From assembly GCF_041916975.1 (NCBI RefSeq), contig NZ_JAYRYK010000001.1, forward strand, positions 3,162,001-3,226,000: a stretch of 64,000 nt of DNA, read 5' to 3'. A program made the position numbers and the translations under genes. Of this stretch, positions 1-11,045 are shown piece after piece; positions within the stretch are counted from its first letter, which is position 1; each line of letters begins with the position of its first letter. The DNA is from Sphingosinicella sp041916975. GTDB taxonomy: Bacteria; Pseudomonadota; Alphaproteobacteria; Sphingomonadales; Sphingomonadaceae. The notes under the pieces were generated by a model. That model searched no databases. It had not been told where the DNA came from and worked only from the letters and a program-made list of their open reading frames with translations.

Positions 1-857
1 GCGGCATCGGACATGCTCTCCCGGCCCGCGGAAAGGCGCACCATGCTTTCGGGCATCAGAATGCGCGCGACGGCGACGGTGCGCACGAACTCGATCTCGT
101 CGATCTTGGCGAGCGGCGTGTCCGCGAGCATGTCGCCGAGCACGGTGCCCTTCACGGGCACGAGCGCGTTGATCGGCACGCTTTCGGGGTGATGCGGAAG
201 CGTGGCCAGCGCGTGCAGGAAGCCGACGCGGTCGCTACGCGTTTCGCCCATGCCGACGATACCCCCGGAGCACACGTTGATGCCCGCGCTGCGCACGTTC
301 TCCAGCGTTTCGATGCGATCCTCGAAGGTGCGCGTGGTGATGACGTTGGCGTAGTTCTCGGGGCTCGTGTCGATGTTGTGGTTGTAATAGTCGAGCCCGG
401 CCTCAGCCAGTTGCTTCGACTGGTCGGCGGTCAGCATCCCGAGCGTCATGCAGGTTTCGAGGCCCATGGCGCGGACGCCTTTCACCATCTCGACGATCGC
501 GGGCATGTCGCGGTCCTTGGGGCTGCGCCACGCCGCGCCCATGCAGAACCGGCCGGAACCCGCGTCCTTCGCGGCGCGCGCCTCGCTGAGCACGGCCTCC
601 ACGTCCATCAACTTCTCGGCCTTGAGGCCGGTTTCGGCGCTCGCGGACTGGCTGCAATAGCCGCAATCCTCCGGGCAGCCGCCGGTCTTGATGGAGAGCA
701 GCGTCGAGAGCTGCACCGCGTTCGGATCGAAGTGCGTGCGGTGCACGGTCTGCGCCGCGAACATCAGGTCTGCGAACGGCAGGTCGAAGAGGGCGGCGAC
801 TTCGTCGCGCGTCCAGTCGGTGCGGACCTCACGGGAGATGGGCGTGTGGAGGTTCAT
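1..857 (-). CDS. bioB: Biotin synthase BioB, 3' end cut by the window edge
   Basis: Radical-SAM enzyme that inserts sulfur into dethiobiotin, the last step of biotin synthesis in the cytoplasm. About 285 codons are visible; the C-terminus lies left of the window. The radical-SAM cluster motif C61-x3-C65-x2-C68 (CPEDCGYC) is intact, followed by the AWRSPKDRD and MTLGML stretches typical of BioB. The ATG at 857 follows an AAGGGAAG ribosome site. It starts 13 bases after the stop of the carboxylase beta-subunit gene on the same strand, so the two probably share a transcript; this makes sense because the carboxylase needs biotin. Family assignment is secure. Confidence 0.95.
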   Translation of the reverse strand, partial: MNLHTPISREVRTDWTRDEVAALFDLPFADLMFAAQTVHRTHFDPNAVQLSTLLSIKTGGCPEDCGYCSQSASAETGLKAEKLMDVEAVLSEARAAKDAGSGRFCMGAAWRSPKDRDMPAIVEMVKGVRAMGLETCMTLGMLTADQSKQLAEAGLDYYNHNIDTSPENYANVITTRTFEDRIETLENVRSAGINVCSGGIVGMGETRSDRVGFLHALATLPHHPESVPINALVPVKGTVLGDMLADTPLAKIDEIEFVRTVAVARILMPESMVRLSAGRESMSDA

Positions 858-870
858 GTGGTCTTCCCTT

Positions 871-2403
<1,533 letters not shown>

Positions 2404-2548
2404 CGGCAAGTTCCCCGGTCCGTTTGTCGATTCGCCACCGCGCTTAGCCGTGTGGGGCGGCGATGTCACGCCCGCGCGAAAATGTGCTACGTTCGCGCCC
2501 GGCGGCCAAAGGGCCCCGCCCGCGCCGCCTGAACCAGGGGAGGGAGAT

Positions 2549-3103
2549 ATGGGCAGACTGCTCGTCGGCAGCCTCGTCGCTGCCGTTGCAATGTTCCTGA
2601 TCGGCTTTGTGTTCTTCGGTACGCCTTTGTTCTCAAACGCCTACAAGACAGCACCTTTCGAAACGCAGGTGGCGGTGCAGGAGGCGTTGAAGGCGCTGCC
2701 TGCGAGCGGCACCTATTTCATTCCGATGGGCGAGGACGAGGCGGCGATGGCGGCGCACCGCGCCGGGCCGACGGCGATGCTGCGCGTGAACCTGCAGGGA
2801 TCCGAGATGATGGACCCGATGGTGATGGTGAAGGGCTTCGTCCACATGGTGGTCTCGGCCTTCCTGCTTGGCCTCCTGCTGCTGCGCGTCGCGCCGAAGA
2901 TCTGGAACTTCGGGGAACGGATGGGGATCGTGGTGGCGGCAAGCCTCGCGGTCGTCGTCTTCTCCCGGCTGGGTGAGCCGATCTGGTTCGGCGCGGACTG
3001 GCCGTTCACACTCTACGTGGCGGTGACCGACCTGATCTCGCTCGTCGTCGCGGGGTTCATCCTCGCGAAGTGGTTCCTGCCGAAGTCGCATCCAGCAGGC
3101 TGA
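2549..3103 (+). CDS. Hypothetical membrane protein, four predicted helices
   Basis: A 184-residue protein not recognised as a named family. Hydrophobic segments fall near residues 4-24, 94-113, 125-139 and 153-175, with a soluble stretch of about 65 residues between the first two. The ATG at 2549 follows a strong GGGGAGGGAG ribosome site; the open frame extends far upstream, but that part overlaps the divergent pccB and lacks a plausible start. Its 3' end overlaps the convergent ATP12 gene by 47 bases. No function is claimed beyond a small inner-membrane protein. Confidence 0.7.
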   Translation: MGRLLVGSLVAAVAMFLIGFVFFGTPLFSNAYKTAPFETQVAVQEALKALPASGTYFIPMGEDEAAMAAHRAGPTAMLRVNLQGSEMMDPMVMVKGFVHMVVSAFLLGLLLLRVAPKIWNFGERMGIVVAASLAVVVFSRLGEPIWFGADWPFTLYVAVTDLISLVVAGFILAKWFLPKSHPAG

Positions 3104-3806
3104 GAAAGCGGGCGGCGGCGTCGAACGCGGCACGGCGCGCGGTGCGCGCGGCCGTCGCTTCGGCATCGTCGCCCCATTTTTCGGCCTGATACAGCTCGTC
3201 GAGATGCCCCGCGGCGAACGCCGCTTCCGCATCGACTTCGCCCTCGGCGAGCGCCAGCGCGATGACAAGCGAGCCTGCGATGGTGACGAGAGGCTGCATC
3301 GCGGCGAGCCTGTAGGCGTCCATGCCCTGAAGCGCAGCGGCAAGGCGCTGGACTGCCGTCGCGTCCTGCGCGATGTGCGCGATACCGTCCGTCACGCGCA
3401 GTGCGGCATCGTAACGCGTGCGTGCGAAGGTCACGAACGTATCCCACGCTTCCGCCTGACACGCCGCGAGGTCGGCGGGCGCATCGGCGCGGTAGCAGAC
3501 AAGGTCGGATTCCGCATAGGCCGCGAGGCCCGCCGCGAACGCCTTCGGGTCCGGCAGCACGTGATCGATCGCCGCGTTGGCAAGGCCGGTCATCGGCATC
3601 GTCGCGGGCGCGATGCTACCGCCCTGCGCGTCCCATTCCTCGGCGACCGCGGCGGCGAGCGCGGCGGTCGGCAGGGAGAGGAACGCGCGCTTCGGCGTCC
3701 GCACCGGGCGCCCGTCGAGCGTGATCCGCCACGCGCCGTCTTCGGGAACGGCGGCAACCGCCGTGTAGAACCGCTTCACTTGCCGCCTGTATCCTTGCTG
3801 CGCCAC
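3057..3806 (-). CDS. ATP12-family chaperone for F1-ATPase assembly
   Basis: A 249-residue protein with the ATP12 layout: a short N-terminal RRxVKRFYxxV segment, the DGRPVRTPKR motif near residues 31-40, the AAAVAEEWDAQ segment near 52-62, and a helical C-terminal part containing LDELYQAEKWGDD. ATP12 proteins bind the F1 alpha subunit during ATP synthase assembly and are typical of mitochondria and alphaproteobacteria, which supports the lineage call. It is the last gene of a coupled run starting at crcB and overlaps the preceding small membrane-protein gene by 31 bases. The 3' end overlaps a convergent gene. Confidence 0.88.
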   Translation of the reverse strand: MAQQGYRRQVKRFYTAVAAVPEDGAWRITLDGRPVRTPKRAFLSLPTAALAAAVAEEWDAQGGSIAPATMPMTGLANAAIDHVLPDPKAFAAGLAAYAESDLVCYRADAPADLAACQAEAWDTFVTFARTRYDAALRVTDGIAHIAQDATAVQRLAAALQGMDAYRLAAMQPLVTIAGSLVIALALAEGEVDAEAAFAAGHLDELYQAEKWGDDAEATAARTARRAAFDAAARFLSLLDATSAGTTSRG

Positions 3807-3997
3807 GCCCGGCGCAGCAGCGCGGGGATGATCAGCGTTTCAAGCAGGCCGATGAGGAAGATGGCTTTCCCGATCAGCTCGTCCTGAAAGCCGCCGATGC
3901 CTTTGCGCCAGATGAGCAGGCCAACGCCCATGAAAATCAGCCCGCCCACGCGCAGAACGTTCAGCAGGATCCAGCGGTTCTTCGCCGGATCGTTCAC
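3776..3997 (-). CDS. Small conserved membrane protein, two helices
   Basis: A 73-residue protein with two hydrophobic segments (about residues 11-29 and 42-60) separated by a glycine-containing turn, and a charged C-terminal tail. Its start overlaps the stop of the HAD hydrolase gene in an ATGA arrangement at 3994-3997, and its end overlaps the ATP12 gene, so it sits inside a translationally coupled run. The family is not named from sequence alone. The tight coupling on both sides and the sensible two-helix structure argue that it is real. Confidence 0.75.
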   Translation of the reverse strand: MNDPAKNRWILLNVLRVGGLIFMGVGLLIWRKGIGGFQDELIGKAIFLIGLLETLIIPALLRRAWRSKDTGGK

Positions 3998-4659
3998 GCC
4001 TGCCGCTCCAGCTCGGCGATCAGCGCGCCGAAATCGGCGACGACATGCCGCGCGCCCGCGGCGGTCAGCTCATGCGCCTCGTGATAGCCCCAATCGACGC
4101 CGATCGCGCGCGTACGCGCTGCCACAGCCATTTCCATGTCGAACACGGTATCGCCGATCATCACCGTGTCTTCTGCCCGCGCGCCGGTTTCCGCCATCGC
4201 CGTCTGGATCATCGACGGGTGCGGCTTGGAAGGGTGCCGGTCCGCCGTCTGCAGCGTGACGAAGCGGCCGTGAATTTCGTGGTGCATCAGTGTGATCGCG
4301 AGGCCCCGGTCGGATTTGCCCGTGGCGACGCCGAGCAGCCAGCCGCTGCGTTCAAGCTGGATGAGCCCGTCCCGAACCCCAGGATATAGCGGCTCGGCCG
4401 CAAGCCCGCCGTTCGCGCGCCGGCCCTGAAAGGCGAGCTTGTAGTCCTCCGCGAGCCGGTCGTGAAAGTCTGCTTCCGCATCCGGCAGCAGCACCGCCAT
4501 CGCCTCGGCGAGAGACAGGCCAACAACACGCCGCACGGCATGCCGGTCCGGCTCATCGAGGCGGTGCTTCGCGAAGGTATCGGCCATGCAGTCGATGATG
4601 TTCGCCTGGCTGTCGACGAGTGTACCGTCGCAATCGAAGATCGCGAGGCGGAGCGTCAT
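3994..4659 (-). CDS. HAD-superfamily hydrolase, phosphoglycolate-phosphatase-like
   Basis: A 221-residue haloacid-dehalogenase-fold phosphatase. Motif I is DCDGTLVDSQ (nucleophile Asp9, acid Asp11), motif II lies at VATGKS, motif III at KPHPSM, and motif IV at MIGDTVFDMEMA. The helical cap between motifs I and II is of the C1 type found in phosphoglycolate phosphatases, but the substrate cannot be fixed. The start overlaps the stop of the pseudouridine synthase gene and the stop overlaps the start of the next gene, both as ATGA, so it is coupled within the crcB-to-ATP12 run. Confidence 0.88.
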   Translation of the reverse strand: MTLRLAIFDCDGTLVDSQANIIDCMADTFAKHRLDEPDRHAVRRVVGLSLAEAMAVLLPDAEADFHDRLAEDYKLAFQGRRANGGLAAEPLYPGVRDGLIQLERSGWLLGVATGKSDRGLAITLMHHEIHGRFVTLQTADRHPSKPHPSMIQTAMAETGARAEDTVMIGDTVFDMEMAVAARTRAIGVDWGYHEAHELTAAGARHVVADFGALIAELERQA

Positions 4660-5783
4660 TTCTTGCCCCGTTTGGGCGCGACGCGTCCGCTGCCCCGGCG
4701 GCTGCGGTGCGTATCGCGGCGCTCGCGGCGGGCGTCGCGCGCCTTGTGCCGGGCCTTCCGCTCTTCGGCGCCGGGATCGACGAGTTCTTCTTCAAGCGGA
4801 AGGTCGCCGATCGAGGCGTCGAAGCCGATGGTGGCGAGGCTTTCGGCGAAGTGCGGCGCGGGATCGGCCTTGATGTCGAGCATCTTGCCGCCCGGAAGCT
4901 CGATCACCAGCCGCCGCGCGTGCAGGTGCAGCTTGCGTGAGACGCTGCCCGAAAGGAACGCTTCCTTGCCGCCGTATTTCGCATCGCCGACGATGGGATG
5001 GCCGATCGCGGCGGCGTGAACGCGAAGCTGGTGCGTGCGGCCGGTGAGCGGCTGCATCTCCAGCCATGCCGCCCGGCTGGCAGCACGCTCGATGCGGCGA
5101 TAGCGCGTCACGGCGCGCTGCCCCCCGGCTTCATCGATATGCATCTTCTCGCCGCCGGTGCCCGGCTGCTTGCTGATGGGCAGCTCGATCATGCCGTCGC
5201 GGATATCGGGCACGCCCATCACGATCGCCCAGTAGAGCTTCTTTGCCGTGCGGCCCGCGAACGCCTTCGAGAAATGCGCCGCCGCGCGCGCCGTCCGCGC
5301 GAGGAGCAGCACGCCGCTCGTATCCTTGTCGAGCCGGTGGACAAGCTTCGGCCGGTCGGTGCGATCGAACATCAGCGCATCGAGCAGACCGTCGACATGC
5401 TCGGTCATCTTCGTGCCGCCCTGCGTGGCGAGGCCCGCGGGCTTGTTGATCACGATCGCGTACTCGTCGCGGTAAATGACGAGGCTCTGCGCGAACTCGA
5501 TCTGGTCGTCCGTCAGCGCCCGGCGTTCAGGCTTCTTCACCGACATGATCGTCGGCGCCGCCGCTTCGGCCGGGGGCACGCGGATGCTCTGGCCGGTTTC
5601 GATCCGGTCGCCCGGCTGCGCGCGTTTGCCGTCCAGCCGCAGCTGGCCGGTGCGCGCCCACTTGGCGACGGTGGTGAAGCTGGTGTCGGGCAGGTGCCGC
5701 TTGAACCAGCGGTCGAGCCGGATGCCGTCGTCGTCCTCGCCGACGGTGAATTGGCGGACGCCGTCGCTGTCGTTCTCACTCAT
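4656..5783 (-). CDS. RluC/RluD-family 23S rRNA pseudouridine synthase
   Basis: A 375-residue protein that isomerises specific uridines, most likely in 23S rRNA. An S4-type RNA-binding domain occupies about residues 15-80, followed by the catalytic domain with the HRLDKDTSGVLLLA motif carrying the catalytic Asp, then GRTHQLRVH and GDAKYGG. The C-terminal 35 residues are an extremely basic Arg/Lys tail, a common extra in sphingomonad members. The ATG at 5783 overlaps the crcB stop (ATGA); a longer open frame to 6230 runs through crcB and is rejected. RluC is more likely than RluD, but this is inferred. Confidence 0.9.
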   Translation of the reverse strand: MSENDSDGVRQFTVGEDDDGIRLDRWFKRHLPDTSFTTVAKWARTGQLRLDGKRAQPGDRIETGQSIRVPPAEAAAPTIMSVKKPERRALTDDQIEFAQSLVIYRDEYAIVINKPAGLATQGGTKMTEHVDGLLDALMFDRTDRPKLVHRLDKDTSGVLLLARTARAAAHFSKAFAGRTAKKLYWAIVMGVPDIRDGMIELPISKQPGTGGEKMHIDEAGGQRAVTRYRRIERAASRAAWLEMQPLTGRTHQLRVHAAAIGHPIVGDAKYGGKEAFLSGSVSRKLHLHARRLVIELPGGKMLDIKADPAPHFAESLATIGFDASIGDLPLEEELVDPGAEERKARHKARDARRERRDTHRSRRGSGRVAPKRGKK

Positions 5784-6145
5784 ACCAGCGTCTTTCCGAT
5801 GAAAAGCGCGGCAATCGAAAGCGCGACCGAAGCCGTCACGTAACCGATTGCGGTCAGCGCCGCGCCGCGCTCCAGCATCGCCACGACGTCGAGCGAGAAG
5901 GCCGAGAAGGTCGTGAACCCGCCGAGCACGCCGACGCCGAGCAGCAGACGCAACGGCTCGCTGCCGCCGCGCTCCGCGAGGATGCCGACAAGCAGCCCCA
6001 TCAGAAGTCCGCCGCCGACGTTCACGATCAGCGTCGCCCAAGGGAAGCTCGGCCCCATGAGGCGCAGCGACGCCATGCCGACGCCATGCCTGAGCATTGC
6101 GCCCGCAGCGCCCCCGATTCCGACGATCAGGAAATGTTGAATCAT
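5780..6145 (-). CDS. crcB: Fluoride ion exporter CrcB/Fluc
   Basis: A 121-residue four-helix membrane channel that exports fluoride as an antiparallel dimer. Diagnostic pieces are GGAAGAMLRHG near the N-terminus, the NVGGG segment in the second helix and GGFTTFSAFS in the third, which carries the polar-track and phenylalanine-box residues. The ATG at 6145 is chosen because it begins exactly where family members begin; the frame continues upstream without a ribosome site. It heads the coupled five-gene run. No fluoride riboswitch could be recognised in the 6146-6379 leader. Confidence 0.92.
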   Translation of the reverse strand: MIQHFLIVGIGGAAGAMLRHGVGMASLRLMGPSFPWATLIVNVGGGLLMGLLVGILAERGGSEPLRLLLGVGVLGGFTTFSAFSLDVVAMLERGAALTAIGYVTASVALSIAALFIGKTLV

Positions 6146-6316
6146 GGCCCGCGCTTCTGAGCCATAGGTCGGCATCCGTCCACCCTTGTTGTGGCGCTTC
6201 TTCGGCTTCCGGCCATTTCGAATACGTCACAAATAATCGTCGGAATACATTACAGAAATTTATGAATATAACGATCGTGAAACGCCAAATAAAAGAAAAT
6301 AATCAGAAAATCTTGT

Positions 6317-6332
6317 TGGTATAAATATTGCT
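6317..6332 (+). promoter_or_regulatory. Sigma-54-like -24/-12 promoter of the PEP-CTERM gene
   Basis: The segment TGG-TATAAATAT-TTGCT-like reads TGG at 6317-6319 and TTGCT at 6328-6332, with exactly 10 bases between the GG and GC pairs, as RpoN promoters require. It lies about 48 bases before the ATG at 6380 in an unusually AT-rich stretch. PEP-CTERM genes are known to be often preceded by sigma-54 promoters driven by the PrsK/PrsR system. The -24 element lacks the full GGCAC match, so this is a moderate call. Confidence 0.5.
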
Positions 6333-6379
6333 TAAAATCATCCTGTTGGGAGAATGGATTTTTATTACGGGAGGTAAAC

Positions 6380-7063
6380 ATGAAACGAGTCGCCGCTGCT
6401 CTTTCTATTGCTTTTGCCCTGTCTTTCGTTTCACTTCCGGTACAGGCTGCCTTGATCGCGGATGGATTTACATTTGCCGTTGCCAGTGCTGGCGATGATT
6501 TCAGCGTCGGCACGCATTTCCATTCGAACACCGGCGGCGCCTTCGGCAATCCGGCCGGCAAAGCCGAGGTCGGTCGCTATTCGACGGAGGAGGTGCGCGG
6601 TCTTTCGGAGTATGATCTCACGGGCCTCGCCGCATCGCCGGCCGCCTTCGTGACGTTCAACGTGTTCAAGGCGGGCGGGCTTTTCGTCGGCGAAAACGAC
6701 ACGCCGTTCGATGGTACGATCGACATCGAGATTTACCAGGGCAACAACACCGAGGATCTCTCGGACTTCGAAGCGCCCACGGTGGCCTTTGTGATGAGCT
6801 TCGCCACGGCCGGCCTTTCGGTCGGCGAGGTGATCAGCGCCGACATCACGACATGGTTCAACCAGGCGATTACCGACGGTTGGACCAGCCTCGGCATTCG
6901 CCTGCGCAACGAACCGCTGCACGCCACAAGCCAGGCGTGGACCTTCGATCTGTTCCGCCTCACGACGGAAGATGAAACGACTGCGATTCCAGAACCGGGC
7001 GTGCTCGGTCTCCTCGGCATCGGGGTCGCAGCGCTCGGCATGGCGCGACGCCGACGGTCTTAG
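6380..7063 (+). CDS. PEP-CTERM sorting-domain surface protein
   Basis: A 227-residue exported protein. Residues 1-23 are a signal peptide ending VQA. The last 24 residues (204-227) form the PEP-CTERM tail: Pro-Glu-Pro, a hydrophobic helix with GLLGIG, then ARRRRS. Exosortase is expected to recognise this tail for transfer to the outer surface, often with exopolysaccharide. The body (24-200) is acidic and Gly/Thr/Ala-rich with no enzyme motif, resembling DNRLRE-type PEP-CTERM proteins in places. A GGGAGGTAA ribosome site precedes the ATG. No exosortase gene is in the window. It overlaps the convergent DUF429-like gene by 4 bases. Confidence 0.88.
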   Translation: MKRVAAALSIAFALSFVSLPVQAALIADGFTFAVASAGDDFSVGTHFHSNTGGAFGNPAGKAEVGRYSTEEVRGLSEYDLTGLAASPAAFVTFNVFKAGGLFVGENDTPFDGTIDIEIYQGNNTEDLSDFEAPTVAFVMSFATAGLSVGEVISADITTWFNQAITDGWTSLGIRLRNEPLHATSQAWTFDLFRLTTEDETTAIPEPGVLGLLGIGVAALGMARRRRS

Positions 7064-7908
7064 AGTACGCCGAACGTCCAGCCCTCGGTGCGTGCGACAG
7101 CCGCATCGAGGGTTTCCGGGCTCCAGTATGCGGTGTTGTCCGCAACGGCGCGCAGACCCGCCGCCGCCACGAGAACGTCGGTCTGATTGTCGTTCAGCGG
7201 CCTGCGGCTGCGCATCGGCCGCGCGCCGAGCCCGGCAAGCGCCGTGTTGAGATCGGCAAGGCTGCGCAGCTTGAGCCCGCGCCCGCCGGAAAGGCGAATG
7301 AAAGCGCGGCAATAGATCTCGACGAGCAGCGAGCCTTCGGCGGGCGGTGGATCGAACGGCCACACCGGCACGCGCCCGGCGAGATGATGCAGCAGGCGCA
7401 TCCCCGCGAAGCTCGCCTTCGCCACCTGCGCCGCACCGATCGCATCGAACACGGTGGAAGGCTTGCCGCCGCCGCCCGCGTTGAACGCGTCTTCGCAGAC
7501 GCGAAGATGCATGAAATCGGCTTTCGTGCCGTCCGCCTTGCCGAAATAGAAATGCCGTCGGAAGCTGCGTTCGAGGAAGGATGCGGCGCCAAGGTCTTCA
7601 TCGTCGCAGGCGGTGTCCACGAAGGCCCAGAAGCTCCGTGCGTCATCCGGCGCGCTATCTCCCGGCAGATAGGCGCCGCGCGCGACGAACGGCGGCGCGA
7701 AGCTGAAATCCATGCCCACGAGTGTTGGCGGGCCGTCGGCAAGCGCCGCGATCCAGTCCAGCACCTCCGTGCGGGACCAGACATGGCCGGGCTTCACCAG
7801 CCGGGGCGGCGCGTCACCCGCCTCGGCGATGCCGACCGCGATGCCCTTGTGGCGGCTGCCTTTCGCGCCGGACCAGTCAATCGCGGCGAAACGCGCGAAA
7901 CGGCTCAA
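7060..7908 (-). CDS. DUF429-like protein (RNase-H-like fold)
   Basis: About 282 residues from the preferred TTG at 7908. It begins with FAAIDWSGAKG, a typical RNase-H-like first strand with its acidic residue, and carries GMDFSFAPP and a C-terminal NDNQTDVLVAAAGLR helix, as in DUF429 proteins of unknown function. The TTG overlaps the stop of the MmcQ gene as TTGA and follows an AGGAAAAAGG ribosome-like site; an ATG at 7950 would overlap the upstream gene by 46 bases and has no ribosome site. It is last in the rarA run. Confidence 0.7.
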   Translation of the reverse strand: MSRFARFAAIDWSGAKGSRHKGIAVGIAEAGDAPPRLVKPGHVWSRTEVLDWIAALADGPPTLVGMDFSFAPPFVARGAYLPGDSAPDDARSFWAFVDTACDDEDLGAASFLERSFRRHFYFGKADGTKADFMHLRVCEDAFNAGGGGKPSTVFDAIGAAQVAKASFAGMRLLHHLAGRVPVWPFDPPPAEGSLLVEIYCRAFIRLSGGRGLKLRSLADLNTALAGLGARPMRSRRPLNDNQTDVLVAAAGLRAVADNTAYWSPETLDAAVARTEGWTFGVL

Positions 7909-8242
7909 GCCTTTTTCCTGCTGCGCGGTTTGGGCCTGCCCGCCTGCCATGCGTGGGCGCGTTCGATCATGGCGTGCACGCGCTCGGGGTCGTCCGTCTC
8001 AAAGCGAACCAGCACGGCAGGCCAGCCTTCATAGTGCGGCGATTGCCAATAGGTGGCGGGCTCGGTTTCCTTCAGCATCAGCACCGTGTCCATGTCGATC
8101 TGCAGGCAGAAGGAGCCCGGCTCGTGTCCGGTGTTCACGAACGCGCGGCCGTTCACCTTCACGGCGGGCTGGCCGTAGCTCGTGGAACGTTCCGCGCCGG
8201 GCAACGTCACCGCGAACGCGGCGACACTGTCCCAGTCGAGGC

Positions 8243-8246
<4 letters not shown>
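7905..8246 (-). CDS. MmcQ/YjbR family protein
   Basis: A 113-residue protein of the MmcQ/YjbR fold (double-wing DNA-binding-like). Seen are the N-terminal WDSVAAFAVTLPGAERSTSYGQ helix region, the KVNGRAFV strand, and the C-terminal MIERAHAW helix with a basic KPRSRKK end. Family function is unsettled; the fold suggests nucleic-acid binding. The ATG at 8246 overlaps the serine hydrolase stop (ATGA), so the genes are coupled. A much longer open frame to 9308 in the same register is a shadow of the hydrolase. Confidence 0.82.
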
Positions 8247-9581
<1,335 letters not shown>

Positions 9582-9598
<17 letters not shown>

Positions 9599-10895
9599 GG
9601 CGTTCCTCCCACCAGGCCAGCCGCTCGCTGACACGCTTCTCGAAACCCCGTTCGGTGGGGCGGTAATAGGTTTCGGGCTGCATTTCGTCAGGCCAGTAAT
9701 TGTCGCCCGAAAAGCCGCCTTCGGCATCGTGATCGTAGGCGTAGCCCTTGCCGTAGCCGATGTCCTTCATCAGCTTGGTCGGCGCGTTCAGGATGTTCGC
9801 AGGCGGCATCAGTGATCCTGTTTCGCGTGCGCTCCGCCACGCCGCCTTCTGCGCCACGTAGGCGGCGTTCGATTTGGGCGCGGTCGCGCAGTAGAGGCAG
9901 GCCTGCACGATCGCGAGTTCGCCTTCGGGGGAGCCGAGGAAGTCGTAAGCGTCCTTCGCGGCCATGCACTGGATGAGCGCCTGCGGGTCGGCAAGGCCGA
10001 TATCTTCGCTCGCGAACCGTGCGAGGCGGCGCAGCACGTAGAGCGGTTCTTCGCCCGCCGTCAGCATTCGCGCGAGATAATAGAGCGCCGCCTGCGGATC
10101 GGACCCGCGCAGCGATTTGTGGAGCGCGGAGATGAGGTTGTAATGCCCCTCGCGGTCCTTGTCGTACACGGCGACGCGGCGGTGCAGCAGGTCGCGCAGG
10201 CCAGCAGGATCAAGCGGCGCGTCGAGGTGCACCGACATCAGCGTTTCGATCTGGTTCAGCAGGAAGCGCCCGTCGCCGTCCGTCGAATGGAGGAGCGCCT
10301 CGCGCGCTTCGGGCGTGAGGGGGAGGGGGCGGCCGAAATCGGCTTCCGAGCGTTTCAGCAGCTCTTCGAGCGCCGCTTCATTGAGCCGGTGGACGAGCAG
10401 CACCTGGCAGCGCGAAAGGAGCGCGGCGTTGAGTTCGAAGCTCGGGTTCTCGGTGGTGGCGCCGACCAGCGTCACCGTGCCGTCCTCCACGAAGGGCAGG
10501 AAGCCGTCCTGCTGCGCGCGGTTGAAGCGGTGAATCTCGTCCACGAACAGCAGCGTCTTCTGCCCGATCTTCGCGTACTCGCGCGCCTCGGCGAACGCCT
10601 TCTTCAGATCGGCGACGCCCGAGAACACAGCCGAGATCTGCACGAAGCGCAGGCCCACCGCGTCGGCGAGCAGGCGCGCGATCGTGGTCTTGCCGGTTCC
10701 GGGCGGCCCCCAGAAGATGATGCTCGAAAGCTTCCCCGCCGCCACCATCCGCCCGATCGCACCCTCCGGGCCGGTCAGGTGTTCCTGCCCCACGACTTCA
10801 TCCAGCGCACGCGGCCGCAGCCGCTCGGCAAGCGGTGCGTCGGCGGCAGGCCGCGCGTCGGGGCGCGGAGACTCCTTGGCGAAGAGATCGGGCAT
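9582..10895 (-). CDS. rarA: Replication-associated recombination protein A (RarA/MgsA), AAA+ ATPase
   Basis: A 437-residue clamp-loader-like ATPase acting at stalled forks. The Walker A motif GPPGTGKT is at residues 63-70, Walker B is LLFVDEIHRFNR near 115-126, sensor 1 is VGATTENPSFELN, and the C-terminal oligomerisation domain has the conserved NILNAPTKLMKDIGYG segment. The short N-terminal MPDLF resembles an SSB or clamp-binding peptide. It is the first gene of a coupled run with the serine hydrolase, MmcQ and DUF429-like genes. The assignment is firm; the coupling to the hydrolase is positional, not functional. Confidence 0.95.
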
Positions 10896-10909
10896 GAGGC
10901 GCGGACTTT

Positions 10910-10968
10910 AGAGCCTGATCGTTTGAGGGGAAAGCGCGGTGCGCTCTCACCTCAAACGATCAGGCTCT
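10910..10968. repeat. Long nested palindrome (REP-like element or bidirectional terminator)
   Basis: Outer arms of 19 bases (10910-10928 and 10950-10968) are perfectly complementary, beginning AGAGCCTGATCG. Inside lies a second perfect stem, AGCGC-GGT-GCGCT at 10933-10945, so nearly the whole 59 bases folds into one hairpin with only two mismatched positions. It lies upstream of rarA on one side and of the PadR gene on the other, so it does not end a gene in the usual way. Similar palindromes recur in sphingomonad genomes from memory, but only this copy was seen here. Confidence 0.7.
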
Positions 10969-10997
10969 CATCCAAAAGCATCTTGCATTCGATGCAT

Positions 10998-11011
10998 TAA
11001 GATATATCTTA
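10998..11011. promoter_or_regulatory. Palindromic operator before the PadR gene
   Basis: TAAGATATATCTTA is a perfect 14-base palindrome centred about 41 bases before the PadR start, in an AT-rich island. PadR proteins bind such ATAT-centred dyads and normally repress their own gene, so this is the likely autoregulatory site; the assignment is inferred from position and symmetry. Confidence 0.5.
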
Positions 11012-11045
11012 GAGTCAATATAATGAGTCGAAAGGTATCGAAGAT

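Noticed and set aside
6146..6379. Fluoride riboswitch upstream of crcB
   Set aside because: The conserved pseudoknot pattern could not be found in the leader on the crcB strand.
7909..7950. ATG at 7950 as start of the DUF429-like gene
   Set aside because: It would overlap MmcQ by 46 bases with no ribosome site, whereas TTG at 7908 has a TTGA coupling and an AGGA site.
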